A stretch of DNA of 64,000 nucleotides from Streptomyces sp. 135 (GTDB taxonomy: Bacteria; Actinomycetota; Actinomycetes; Streptomycetales; Streptomycetaceae), in assembly GCF_020026305.1 (NCBI RefSeq), contig NZ_CP075691.1, forward strand, positions 7,681,415-7,745,414, given 5' to 3'. Positions 17,816 through 29,800 of this stretch are shown one piece after another. Numbering within the stretch: the stretch's first letter is position 1; each line of letters opens with the position of its first letter. The position numbers were made by a program, and so were the translations under genes. The notes under the pieces are model-generated. The model was not told the DNA's origin and did not search any database. It saw only the letters and a program-made list of their open reading frames with translations.

Positions 17816-20800
17816 CGGCTCGCCGTCCCGCCCAACCCGATCCCCGCCGACGCGACCGCGATCACCCCCGGCATGCTGCCGCTCGTCGATCTGACCACCG
17901 CCGAGATCGCCACGATCGCCGCGACCGTCGACGGCGGGGCGCCGAACATCGCCGACATCTACCCGCTCGCCCCCCTCCAGGAGGGCCTGCTCTTCCACCA
18001 CTTGCTCGCCGACGGCGGCCAGGACGCCTACGTGCAGCCCACCGTCCTCGCCTTCGACACGCGCGAGCGGCTGGAGGCGTTCACCGACGCCCTGCGCCGC
18101 GTCATGGAGCGCCACGACATCCTGCGCACCTCCCTCGTGTGGGAAGGCCTGCGCGAGCCGGTCCAGGTCGTGTGGCGCGACGCCCCCCTGCCCGTCACCG
18201 AGATCACCCTCGACGAGGACGGCGACCCCGCCGAGCAGCTTCTCGCCCTCGGCGACGCCCCCATGGACCTGACCCGGGCCCCGCTGCTCACCCTGCGCAT
18301 CGCGGCGGACCCCGCCGGCGGCCGGTGGCTCGCCCTGGTCCGGGCCCACCACACGGTGCAGGACCACACCGCCCTCGCGGTCGTCCTCGACGAAGTGCGG
18401 GCGTTCCTCGACGGGCGCGGCGCCGAACTGCCCGAGCCCGCGCGCTTCCGCGACTTCGTGGCCCGGTCCCGCGCGAGCCTCCACGGCGCCGATCACGAAA
18501 CGTACTTCACCGAACTGCTCGGCGACGTCACCGAACCCACCGCGCCCTACGGCCTGGTGGACACACGCGGCGACGGCGCCCGGTCGTCCCGGGCCCGGCT
18601 CCCCTTCGCACCCGCGCTCACCCGACGCCTGCGCGACGTCTCCCGCCGCCTCGGCGCGAGCCCCGCCACCGTCCTGCACCTCGCCTGGGCGCGTGTCCTC
18701 GCCGCCGTCAGCGGCCGCGACGACGTGGTCTTCGGCACCGTGCTGTCCGGCCGCATGAGCGCCGCCACCGGCGACGGGCAGGCCCCCGGCCCGTACATCA
18801 ACATGCTGCCCGTGCGCGTGCGCACCGGCGAACTCGACACCCGCGCCGCCCTGTCCGCGCTCCGCGAGCAGCTCGCCGGCCTCATCGAACACGAGCACGC
18901 GCCGCTCGCCACCGCGCAGAGGGCCGCCGACGTCACCGGCGACACACCCCTGTTCACCTCCCTGTTCAACTACCGGCGCGGCGCCACCGGAGGCCGGCAG
19001 CTCGACGGCATCCGCGTCCTCCTCGCCCAGGAGCGCTCGAACTACCCCCTCGCCGTCTCCGTCGACGACGACGGCGAGGAGCTCACGCTCGCCGTGGACG
19101 CGCGCGACCCCGTCGACCCGCACGAGGTCGGCTCCCTGCTGTGCACCGCCCTCGCCCGGCTCCTCGACGCCCTCACCGAGGACACCGCCCGGCCGCTCGC
19201 CGCGATCGACGTCCTGGACGAGGACCGGCGCCACCAGCTCCTCACCGCATGGAACGACACCGCCACCGAGGTGCCGCCCGCCACCGTCCCCGAACTGTTC
19301 GAGGCCCAGGCCGCGCACACCCCCGACGCGGTCGCCGTCGCCGCCGCCGCCGACGGCCACTCCCTCACCTTCGCCGAACTCGACGCGCGCGCCAACCAGG
19401 TGGCGCGCCTGCTCGTCAAGCGGGGAGTCGGACCCGAGTCCGTCGTCGGCGTGTGCCTGGAACGCGGCGCCGAACCGGTCGTCGCCCTCCTCGCCGTGCT
19501 CAAGGCAGGCGGCACCCACCTGCCCCTCGACCCCGGCTACCCGGCCGACCGCATCGCGTACACGGTCGAGGACGCGGCCCCCGCCGTCATCCTCGCCACC
19601 GCCGCCACGGCCGGCGCCCTGCCGGACGGCGACGCCCCCGTGCTCGTCCTGGACGAGGCGGCCCTCGACGGCGTCGGCGAAGGCCCCCTCGGCGTCGCGA
19701 TCCGTCCCGACCACTGCGCGTACGTCATCTACACCTCGGGCTCGACCGGCCGCCCCAAGGGCGTCGCCGTGCCCCACGAGGGCCTCGCCAACCTCGCCGC
19801 CTTCCAACGCGCCGGCGTCATCACGCGCTCCGGACCGCGCATGCGCGTCGCCCTGACGTACTCCCTGTCCTTCGACGCCTCCTGGGAGCCGCTCCTGTGG
19901 ATGGTCGCGGGCCACGAACTGCACATCGTCCCCGAGGACGTGCGCCGCGACACCACAGCCCTGGCCCGCTACGTCGACACCGCCCGCATCGACCTGATGG
20001 CCGTCACCCCCGTCCAGGCCGAACAGCTCCTCGACGAAGGCCTCCTCGGTGCCCGCGTGCACCGGCCCCGCGCGCTGCTCCTCGGCGGTGACGCCGTCGG
20101 CAGCGACCTGTGGCAGCGACTGCGGGCCGCCGAAGGAACGCTCGGCCTCAACTTCTATGGCCCGACCGAGGCCACCGTGCACGTCCTGTACCACGACACC
20201 GAGCAGAGCGGCCGCCCGCTGATCGGCCGCCCCCTGCCCAACACGCGCGCCTACGTCCTCGATGCCTCGCTCAGGCCCGTCCCGGTGGGCGTCGCCGGCG
20301 AACTGTACGTGTCGGGCGCGGGCCTCGCCCGCGGCTACGTGCGACGCGCGGACCTGACCGCCGAACGCTTCGTCGCCTCCCCCTTCGACCCGGGGCGGCG
20401 GATGTATCGCACCGGCGACCTGGTGCGCCAGGATGCCGAGGGCCGTGTCGAGTATCTGGGCCGCGCCGACGACCAGGTCAAGATCCGCGGTTACCGCATC
20501 GAGCCCGGCGAGGTCGAGACCGCCGCCGCCGCGCACCCCGACGTCGCCCACGTGGCGGTCGTCGCCCGCGAGGACACCCCGGGAGACCGGCGACTGGTCG
20601 CCTACGTCGTGCCGTCCGCCATCGCGCCCGACGCCGACATCACCGCGTCCGTGAGGGAGTTCCTCGCCGCTCGACTGCCCGAACACATGGTGCCCGCCGC
20701 CGTCGTCGCCCTGGACGCCCTGCCCCAGTCCGTCAACGGCAAGCTCGACCGCGCCGTCCTGCCCGCACCTGTGCACACGGCCGACGCGGACCGCGGCCCC

Positions 20801-23800
20801 GCCACGCTCCACGAGGAGCTGCTGTGCGGAGTGTTCGCCCAGACCCTCGGTGTACCCGCGGTGGGCGTCGACGACGACTTCTTCGCCCTCGGCGGCCACT
20901 CTCTGCTCGCCACCCGGCTGATCAGCCGCGTACGCGCCGTCCTCGGCGTCGAGGTGCCGCTGCGGACCCTCTTCGAGGCGCCCACCGCCGCCGCGCTCGC
21001 GGCCCGCCTCGGCAGCGCCACCGCCTCGCGCACCGCGCTCGCCCCGCCGCGCGCCCTTCGCGCGTCCCGCTCTCCTACGCTCAGCGCCGCCTGTGGTTCG
21101 TCGGCCAGCTCGACGGCCCCGGCGCCACCTACACCATCCCGGTCGCCGTGCGGCTCACGGGTCCGCTCGACCGGGACGCGCTCGACGCGGCCCTGCGCGA
21201 CGTGATCGGGCGGCACGAGGTGCTGCGGACCGTCTTCGAGGCCGCCGACGGGGAGCCGTACCAGCGGATCCTGGGCCCGGCCGACCTGGACCGGGCGCTG
21301 ACGGTGGTCGACGTGCCCCCGCACGACCTGGACCGCGCGGTCGTCGAAGCCCTCGGCCGGCCCTTCGATCTCTCGGCCGAAGTCCCCCTCCGGGCCACGC
21401 TGTTCGGGACCGGTACCGACGAGCACGTCCTCGTCCTCGCCCTCCACCACATCGCGGGCGACGGCTGGTCGATGGAGCCGCTGGCGCGCGACCTGTCCGT
21501 CGCTTACACGGCCCGGCGACAGGGTGAGGTCCCCGCATGGGAGCCACTGCCCGTCCAGTACGCGGACTACGCGCTGTGGCAGCGGGCCCTCCTGGGCGAG
21601 GAGCACGACGCCGACAGCATGATCTCCCGGCAGGTCGCCCACTGGAGCGCCGCGCTGGAGGGCGCACCGGAGGAGTTGGAGCTGCCGACCGACCGCGGGC
21701 GCCCCGCCGTCCCCTCGCACCGGGGGCACACCATCCCCCTGGCCGTCCCGGCACACGTACACGCCCGCCTCGCCGAGGTGGCGCGCGCCGAGGGCGTGAC
21801 ACCGTTCATGGTCCTGCAGGCCGCGCTGGCGATGCTCCTTTCGAAGCTGGGCGCGGGCACGGACATCCCGATCGGCGCCGCGAACGCCGGCCGCACGGAC
21901 GAGGCCCTGGACGACCTGGTCGGCTTCTTCATCAACACCCTCGTCATACGCACCGACCTGAGCGGCGACCCGACCTTCAGGGACGTGCTCAGCCGCGTAC
22001 GCGAGACGAGTCTGTCGGCGTTCACGCACCAGGACGTGCCGTTCGAGAAACTCGTGGAGGAGCTCGCGCCGACGCGTTCGCTGGCGCGGCATCCGCTGTT
22101 CCAGGTCATGCTGAAGGTGCAGAACACCGGCGAGGCCGTCCTCGACCTGCCGGGTGTGCGCGCCGCCGGGTACCCGGCAGGTGCCTCGACCGCCAAGTTC
22201 GATCTGGACGCGTCGGTGTCGGAGGTCTTCGACGAGACCGGCGCCCCGGCGGGCCTGCGCGGTTCGGTGGTGGCCGCCGCGGATCTGTTCGACGAGGAGA
22301 CCGCCGACCGGCTCGTGGCCCGCTGGGTGCGGGCCCTGGAGCGGTTGACCGCGGATCCGGAGCTGTCGCTGAGCGCGCTGGATGTTCTGGACGAGCGTGA
22401 GCGGTCGCTCTCCACGGGGTGGCAGGACATGGCTGTCCCGGTGGTGGCGGGTTCGCTGCCGGAGCTGTTCGCGGTGCAGGTGGCTCGTCGGCCGGACGCG
22501 GTCGCCGTGGTCGCGGGTGAGGTGTCGCTCTCGTATGCGGAGCTGGACGCGCGGGCGAACCGTCTGGCCCGTCATCTTCAGGCGCAGGGTGTGGGTCCTG
22601 AGTCGTTGGTGGGGGTGTGTCTGGAGCGGGGGGCGGATCTGGTCGTCGCGCTGCTTGCGGTGCTCAAGTCCGGTGGCGCGTATGTGCCGGTGGACCCGGA
22701 GTACCCGCTGGAGCGGATCGCGTACATGATCGGCGACGCCGAGCCCGCGGTGGTGCTCGCCTCTGCCGGGACGGCTGATGTGCTCCCCGTGGCGGACGTG
22801 GCCGTGGTCCTGCTGGATGACGTGGAGACGGTTTCGGCGTTGGCGGTGTTGGACGGTGGTCCGCTGGGTGTGGTGGTGCGGTCTGAGTCTCCGGCGTATG
22901 TGATCTATACGTCGGGTTCGACGGGTCGGCCGAAGGGTGTGGTGGTCACTCATCGGGGTGCGGTGAGCTTGTGTGAGGGTCATGGCCGGTGGGTGTTCGC
23001 GGCGGATGGTGAGGTGTTGCGGGTCGCGTTGACGACCTCGGTGTCGTTCGACGCGTCGTGGAATCAGCTGGCGGCTGTGTTCACGGGTCATGAGCTGCAT
23101 GTGGTGGACGGGGAGACGTGGCTGGACGCGGGGCGTCTGGTGGCGTGGATGCGTGCGTCGCGGATCGATTTCGCGGAGGTCACTCCTTCTTATCTTCAGA
23201 TTCTGGTGGAGGAGGGTCTGTTCGGGGGGTCTGGGGGTCCGTCGCGTATTGGTGTGGGTGGTGAGGCGGTCCCGGCCGGTCTGTGGGAGCGGCTGCGGTC
23301 GTTGGAGGTGTGGAGGGTTTCAACTTCTACGGTCCGACCGAGGCGACTGTTGACACCGCGATCGCCCGGCTTTCCTCGTCGTCTGATGTCGTGGTGGGCC
23401 GGCCTGTGCCCAACGCACGTGTCTATGTGCTGGACGAGGCGTTGCGGCCTGTGCCGGTTGGTGTGGCGGGTGAGTTGTATGTGTCGGGTGCGGGTGTGGC
23501 GCGTGGGTATGTCAACCGTCCGGCGCTGACCGCTGAGCGGTTCGTCGCCTCGCCGTTCTCCGCCTGTGGTGAGCGGATGTACCGCTCGGGTGACCGGGTG
23601 AAGTGGACGGCGGACGGCCAGCTGGTCTTTCTGGGTCGTGCGGATGATCAGGTGAAGGTGCGTGGGTTCCGTATCGAGCTGGGTGAGGTCCGGGCGGCGG
23701 TGGCCGCGCATCCGCAGGTCGCGCAGGCCGCCGTGGTCGTGCGGGAGGACATTCCTGGTGACCGTCGCCTTGTCGCGTATGTGGTCACTACCGGTGTGCT

Positions 23801-26800
23801 GGCGGTGCCCGTGGCGGAGTTCGTGGCCGGGAGTCTGCCTGAGTACATGGTGCCGTCGGCTGTCGTTGTCCTTGATGCTCTGCCGTTGACTGCCAACGGC
23901 AAGCTGGACCGCAAGGCGTTGCCCGTCCCCGGGTTCGAGGCGGCGGCGGGGGTGCGGGGTCCGTCCAACGCACGTGAGGAGATCGTGTGTGCGGCCTTCG
24001 CCGAGGTTTTGGGGGCGGAGAGCGTTGGTGTGGATGATGATTTCTTCGAGTTGGGGGGTCAGTCGCTTCTTGCCATCCGGCTTGTCGCTCTTCTTCACAA
24101 GCGCGGGGTTTCTGTCTCCGTGCGGACGTTTTTCCAGGCGCCGACGCCGGCTGGTCTCGCGGCTTCGGTGGACGCTGTCCGGGTCGAGGTGCCGGCGAAT
24201 CTGATTCCGGTGGGTGCCACGGCCATCACGCCGGAGATGCTGCCGCTGGTCGATCTGACCGGTGATGAGATCGCGACCGTCGTCGCCACTGTCGACGGTG
24301 GCGCGTCCAATGTCACGGACGTCTACCCGTTGGCCCCTCTTCAGGAAGGCCTGCTCTTCCACCACCTCCTCGCCGACGGCGGCGACGACGCCTATGTGCT
24401 CCCCACGGTCCTGGAGTTCGACTCGCGCGAGCGGCTCGACGCGTTCACGGACGCCCTGCGCCAGGTGGTGGAGCGGCACGACATCTACCGCACGTCCATC
24501 GTGTGGGAGGGCCTGCGCGAGCCGGTCCAAGTGGTGTGGCGCGACGCCATCCTGCCCGTCGTCGAGGTCACGCTCGCCGAGGGCGACGAGAGCGGCGACC
24601 CGGTGCGGCGGCTGCTCGCGGCCGGCGGCCTGTCGATGGCCCTGGACCGGGCACCGCTGCTCGGCCTGCATGTCGCGGCCGTACCCGGTGGCACCGGCCG
24701 TTGGCTGGGGCTGCTGCGGGCGCACCACGTGGTGCGCGACCACACCGCTCTGGAGATCGTCTTCGGCGAGGTGCAGGCGATCCTCGCCGGGCGCGGCCGG
24801 GAGCTGCCCGAACCGCTGCCGTTCCGCACCTTCGTCGCCCAGACGCGCGGCGCCGTCGAGCGTTCCGAGCACGAGCGCTACTTCGCCGACCTGCTCGGCG
24901 ACGTCACCGAGCCCACCACCCCGTTCGGCGTCGCGGAGATCCGGGGCGACGGCGGCTCCTCGGTACGCGAAGTGATTCCGTTCGCGGACGAGTCGACCCG
25001 GCGCCTGCGTGAGGTCTCCCGGCGCCTGGGCGCCAGCCCCGCGACCTTGCTGCACGTCGCGTGGGCCCGGGTCCTGGCGGCCGTGTCCGGCCGTACGGAC
25101 GTGGTGTTCGGCACGGTCCTGTTCGGCCGCATGAACGCGGGCGAGGGCGCCGACCGGGTGCCCGGCCCGTACATGAACACCCTGCCCGTCCGCGTCCGCA
25201 CGGACTCCTACGGGGCTCTGAGCTCGGTCTCCGCCATGCGTGACCAGCTCGCCCGGCTCCTCGAGCACGAGCACGCCCCGCTCGCCGTCGCCCAGCGCGC
25301 CAGCGGCGTCACCGGTGACACCCCGCTGTTCACCGCCCTGTTCAACTACCGCCACCACACGGACCGGTCCGACGGCAGCGCGCCGCGCGGCGAGCTTCCG
25401 GGCATCACGCTGCGGTTCGCCGAGGAACGCGACAACTTCCCCCTCGCGCTCTCCGTCGACGACCACGGCGACGGCATCAAGCTGGCCGTCGACGCGGTCG
25501 CCCCGATCGACTCGCGCATGGTCGGCGGCCTGATGCGCACCGCCGCCCACAACCTGGTGGACGCTCTGGAAGCCGCGCTCGACCACGGTCAGGACGTGCC
25601 GCTCAGCTCCGTCCAGGTCCTGGACGAGGCCGGGCTGCGCCAGGTGCTCGGCGCCTGGAACGACACGGCGGCCGAGGTCCCCGACGCCACCGCCGTCGCC
25701 CTCTTCGAAGCCCATGCGGCCCGCACGCCGGACGCGGTCGCCCTCGTCGCCGACGGAGACGAGGTGACGTACGCCCAACTGGACGCGCGCGCCAACCGGA
25801 TGGCGCGCCACCTCGCGGGCCAGGGGGTCGGTCCCGAGTCGGTCGTCGCGCTCTGCCTGGAGCGCGGCGCCGACCTGGTCACGGCGGTGCTCGCCGTCCT
25901 GAAGGCGGGCGGCGCCTATCTGCCCGTCGATCTGGACTACCCGGCGGAACGCATCGCGTACATGTTCGCCGACGCCGCACCGGTGGCGGTCGTCGCCACC
26001 ACGGCCACGGTCGCGGCCGTCCCCCCGTCGGACGCGCGGCTCGTCGTCCTGGGCGACACGGACCTCGAAGGCCTGGCGGACGGTCCGCTGGGCACACCGA
26101 TCCGGCCCGAACACCCCGCGTACGTCATCTACACCTCCGGCTCGACCGGCCGCCCCAAGGGCGTCGTCCTCACCCACGCCGGGTTCGCCAACACGATCGC
26201 CGGCCTCACCCGCTTCGCGGCCGGTCCGGGCTCGCGGGTCGCGCAGTTCGCCTCGGTGAGCTTCGACATCTTCTGCCTGGAGTGGTCGCTGGCCCTCACC
26301 TGTGGTGCCACCCTCGTGGTCGTGCCGGCCCACCGCCGCCTCGGCGCGGACCTGGCGGCGTTCCTCGCCGAGCAGGCCGTGACCCACGCGACGCTGCCGC
26401 CCGCCGTCCTGGCGGGCCTGGAAGAAGGATCGATCGGAACGGACGTCGTCCTGGAGGTCGGCGGCGAGGCGTCCTCGCCCGAGCTGATCGAGCGCTGGGC
26501 GCGCGGCCGGACCATGTACAACACCTACGGCCCGACCGAGACGACCGTCGACGCCACCGTGTGGCGCTGCGAGCCGGGCGTCACCGACGTCCCGATCGGC
26601 ACGCCCATCGGCAACACCCGCACCTACGTCCTCGACGGCTCGCTCTCGCCCGTCCCGGTCGGCGTCGCAGGGGAGCTGTACGTCGCCGGCGACGGCCTGG
26701 CCCGCGGCTATCTGGGCCGCCCGGCCCTCACCGGAGAACGGTTCGTCGCCGACCCGTTCTCCACCACCGGGGACCGTCTCTACCGCACCGGCGACCTGGT

Positions 26801-29800
26801 GCGCTGGAGCCCCGACGGGCGGCTGCGGTACCTGGGCCGCGTCGACGAGCAGGTCAAGATCCGCGGCTTCCGCATCGAGCTGGGCGAGGTCCAGTCCGTC
26901 GTCGTCGCCCACCCGGGCGTCGACCGGGCCGCCGTCGTCGTCCGCGAGGACACCCCCGGCGACAAGCGCCTGGTCGCGTACGTCGTCCCGGCAGGGGCCT
27001 CCCGCGTACCGGCCGCCGCCATCCTCGACTTCGCGGCCGACCGGCTGCCCGCGTACATGGTCCCGGCCGCCGTCGTCGTCCTCGACGCGCTGCCCCTGAC
27101 GGCCAACGGCAAGCTGGACCGGAGGGACCTGCCCGCCCCGGCCCACGCCGACGGCACGAGCGCCGCGCGCGGCCCGTCGACCCTCCAGGAGGAAATCCTC
27201 TGCGGAGTGTTCGCGCAGGTCCTCGGCGTGCCCTCGATCGGCGTCGACGACGACTTCTTCGCGTACGGCGGCCACTCCCTGCTCGCCGTCCGGCTCATCA
27301 GCCGCGTCCGCACCGTGCTCGGCGTCGAGGTGCCGCTGCGCACGCTGTTCGAGGCCCCGACAGCCGCCGCGCTCGCCGCCCGGCTCACCGGCGCGGGAGC
27401 GGCCCGGACCCCCTTGACGCCCATGCGGCGGCCGGCCCGCACCTCGCTCTCCTTCGCCCAGCGCCGCCTGTGGTTCATCGGCCAGCTGGAGGGCCCCAGC
27501 TCCACCTACAACATCCCGATGGGCCTGCGGCTGACCGGCGCCCTGGACCGCTCGGCGCTCACCACGGCCTTGCGAGACGTCATCGGGCGGCACGAGGTGC
27601 TCCGCACGCTGTTCCCGGTCGCCGACGGCGAGCCGTACCAGCAAGTCGTCGACATCGACGAGCTGACGTGGGCGCCGGAGGTGACACGGGTCGCCGAGAA
27701 GGACCTGACGGCCGCGGTCGCCGCGGCGGCGGAGCACGTCTTCGACCTCGCATCCGAAGTGCCGGTAAGCGCCACGCTGTTCGAGCTGACGCCCGAGGAA
27801 CACGTCCTCGTCGTTGTCGTGCACCACATCGCCACCGACGGATGGTCCACCGGCCCCCTGGCCCGCGACGTGTCGGTCGCCTACGCGGCCCGCCGCGAGG
27901 GCCGGGCGCCGGCCTGGGAGCCGCTGCCGGTCCAGTACGCGGACTACGCGCTGTGGCAGCGCGAGCTGCTCGGCGACCAGCGCGACGACTCCACGAGCAT
28001 GATGGAACTCCAGGTCGCCTACTGGCGGGAGGCGTTGGCGGGTGCCCCGGAGGAGCTGGAGCTGCCGTTCGACCACATCCGTCCGGCCGTCGCCTCCCAC
28101 CGGGGCCACAGTGTCCCGGTCGACATCCCGGCCGCCGTGCACACCCGGCTCGTGCACATCGCCCGCGCCGAGGGCGTCACCACGTTCATGGTTCTCCAAG
28201 CGGCACTGACCATGCTGCTGTCCCGCCTGGGCGCGGGCACCGACATCCCGATCGGCTCGCCCAACGCCGGCCGCACCGACGAAGCGCTCGACGACCTGAT
28301 CGGATCCTTCGTCAACACCCTCGTGCTGCGCACGGACCTGAGCGGGGACCCCACGTTCCGGGAGGTCCTCGCACGCGTACGGGAGCGGAGCCTGGCGGCC
28401 TTCGCCCACCAGGACGTGCCCTTCGAGCGGCTCGTCGAGGAACTCGCGCCGAGCCGCTCCATGGCCCGCCACGCCCTCTTCCAGGTCATGCTCACCCTGC
28501 AGAACACCTCCGAGGCGGTGCTCGAACTGCCCGGCCTCGGAGCACGGGCCCTGACCACCGGGGCCTCGCGGGCCAAGTTCGACCTCGACGTCATCGTGGG
28601 CGAGGCCTTCGACGACAACGGGCGTCCTGCCGGGGTGCGCGGCTTCGTCACCGCCGCCGCCGACCTGTTCGACCCCGCCACCGCCGAGCGGCTCGTCGCC
28701 TGCCTGACCCAGGTCCTCGACGCGCTGACCGCCGAGCCGGACACCCGTCTCAGCGGGGTCCCGGTCCTCGACGACAGCGAGCGCCACCGGCTCCTGGTCG
28801 AGTGGAACGGCACCGCCGCCGGCATCACGCCCGCCACGGTGCCGCAGCTGTTCGCCGCGCACGTGACCCGCTCGCCGGACGCCGCCGCCGTCATGGCCGA
28901 CGGTACCGAGGTGACGTACGCCCACCTGGACGCCCGCGCGAACCGACTGGCGCACCAGCTGGTGAGGCGGGGCGTCGCACCCGAGTCCGTCGTCGCGGTC
29001 TGCCTGGAGCGCGGCACCGACCTCATGGTGGCGCTGCTCGCCGTCCTGAAAGCCGGGGGCGCGTACATGCCGATCGACCCGGAATACCCGGCCGACCGGA
29101 TCGCGTACATGCTGGGCGACGCGGCACCGGCCCTGGTCCTCGCCTCCGCCCGCACGGCGGACAGGATCCCCGTCGAGACCCTGCTCGTCGACGAGGCGGA
29201 CCACGACGAGGCGGACCACGACGAGGCGGACGGACCCCCGCCCGTCGACCTCGCGGTGACCCACCCCGCGTACGTCATCTACACCTCGGGCTCGACCGGC
29301 CGCCCCAAGGGCGTCCTCGTCTCCCACGCCGGTATCGCCGGCCTGGTCGCGGGCCACGTCCGCGACCTCGGCGTCGGCCCCGGCGCCCGGGTCGCCCAGT
29401 TCGCCTCCGCGAGCTTCGACACCTTCGGCTGGGAGTGGCTCATGGCCCTCCTGTCCGGGGCGGCCCTCGTGGTCGTCCCGCGCGAGAAGCGCCTGGGCGA
29501 GGCCCTGCCGGCCTTCCTGACCGAGCAGCGCGTCACCCACGCCACCCTGCCGCCCGCCGTCCTCGCCACCCTCGACGAGAACAGCGTCGACCCGGACACC
29601 GTCCTCGTCGTCGCGGGCGAGGCGTGCCCGCCCGACGTGATGGCCCGCTGGGCGCGCGGCCGCAGCCTCTTCAACTCCTACGGGCCCACCGAGACCACCG
29701 TCGACGCCACCCTGTGGCGGTGCGACCCGCGATCCGCCGAGGTCGCCATCGGCAGACCCGTGCTCGACACCGAGGTGTACGTCCTCGACGAGTACCTGGC

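Larger units (their letters stand above)
21041..24180 (+). other. NRPS module 7: C - A(unassigned, possibly basic) - T
   Basis: The C domain has HHIAGDG. The A domain (about 22440-23930) contains a frame break at 23307. Its pocket reads D-A-(W/N)-E-G-G-F-V-D-K; the A4 region is one residue short as in module 6. Glu at position 278 also occurs in diaminobutyrate pockets, which hints at an amino side chain, but this is weak. The carrier motif is GGQSL in place of GGHSL. A C/E domain follows, so D is predicted. Confidence 0.75.

Noticed and set aside
21041..21060. Gene boundary between modules 6 and 7
   Set aside because: There is a frame break at a T-C linker, but no stop, ribosome binding site or start like the cassette at the true junctions; the same reasoning applies near 50258.
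29190..29231. DEADH/DEAD residues suggesting a helicase motif
   Set aside because: They come from a 15-bp tandem repeat in an A-domain loop; no other helicase motif is present.
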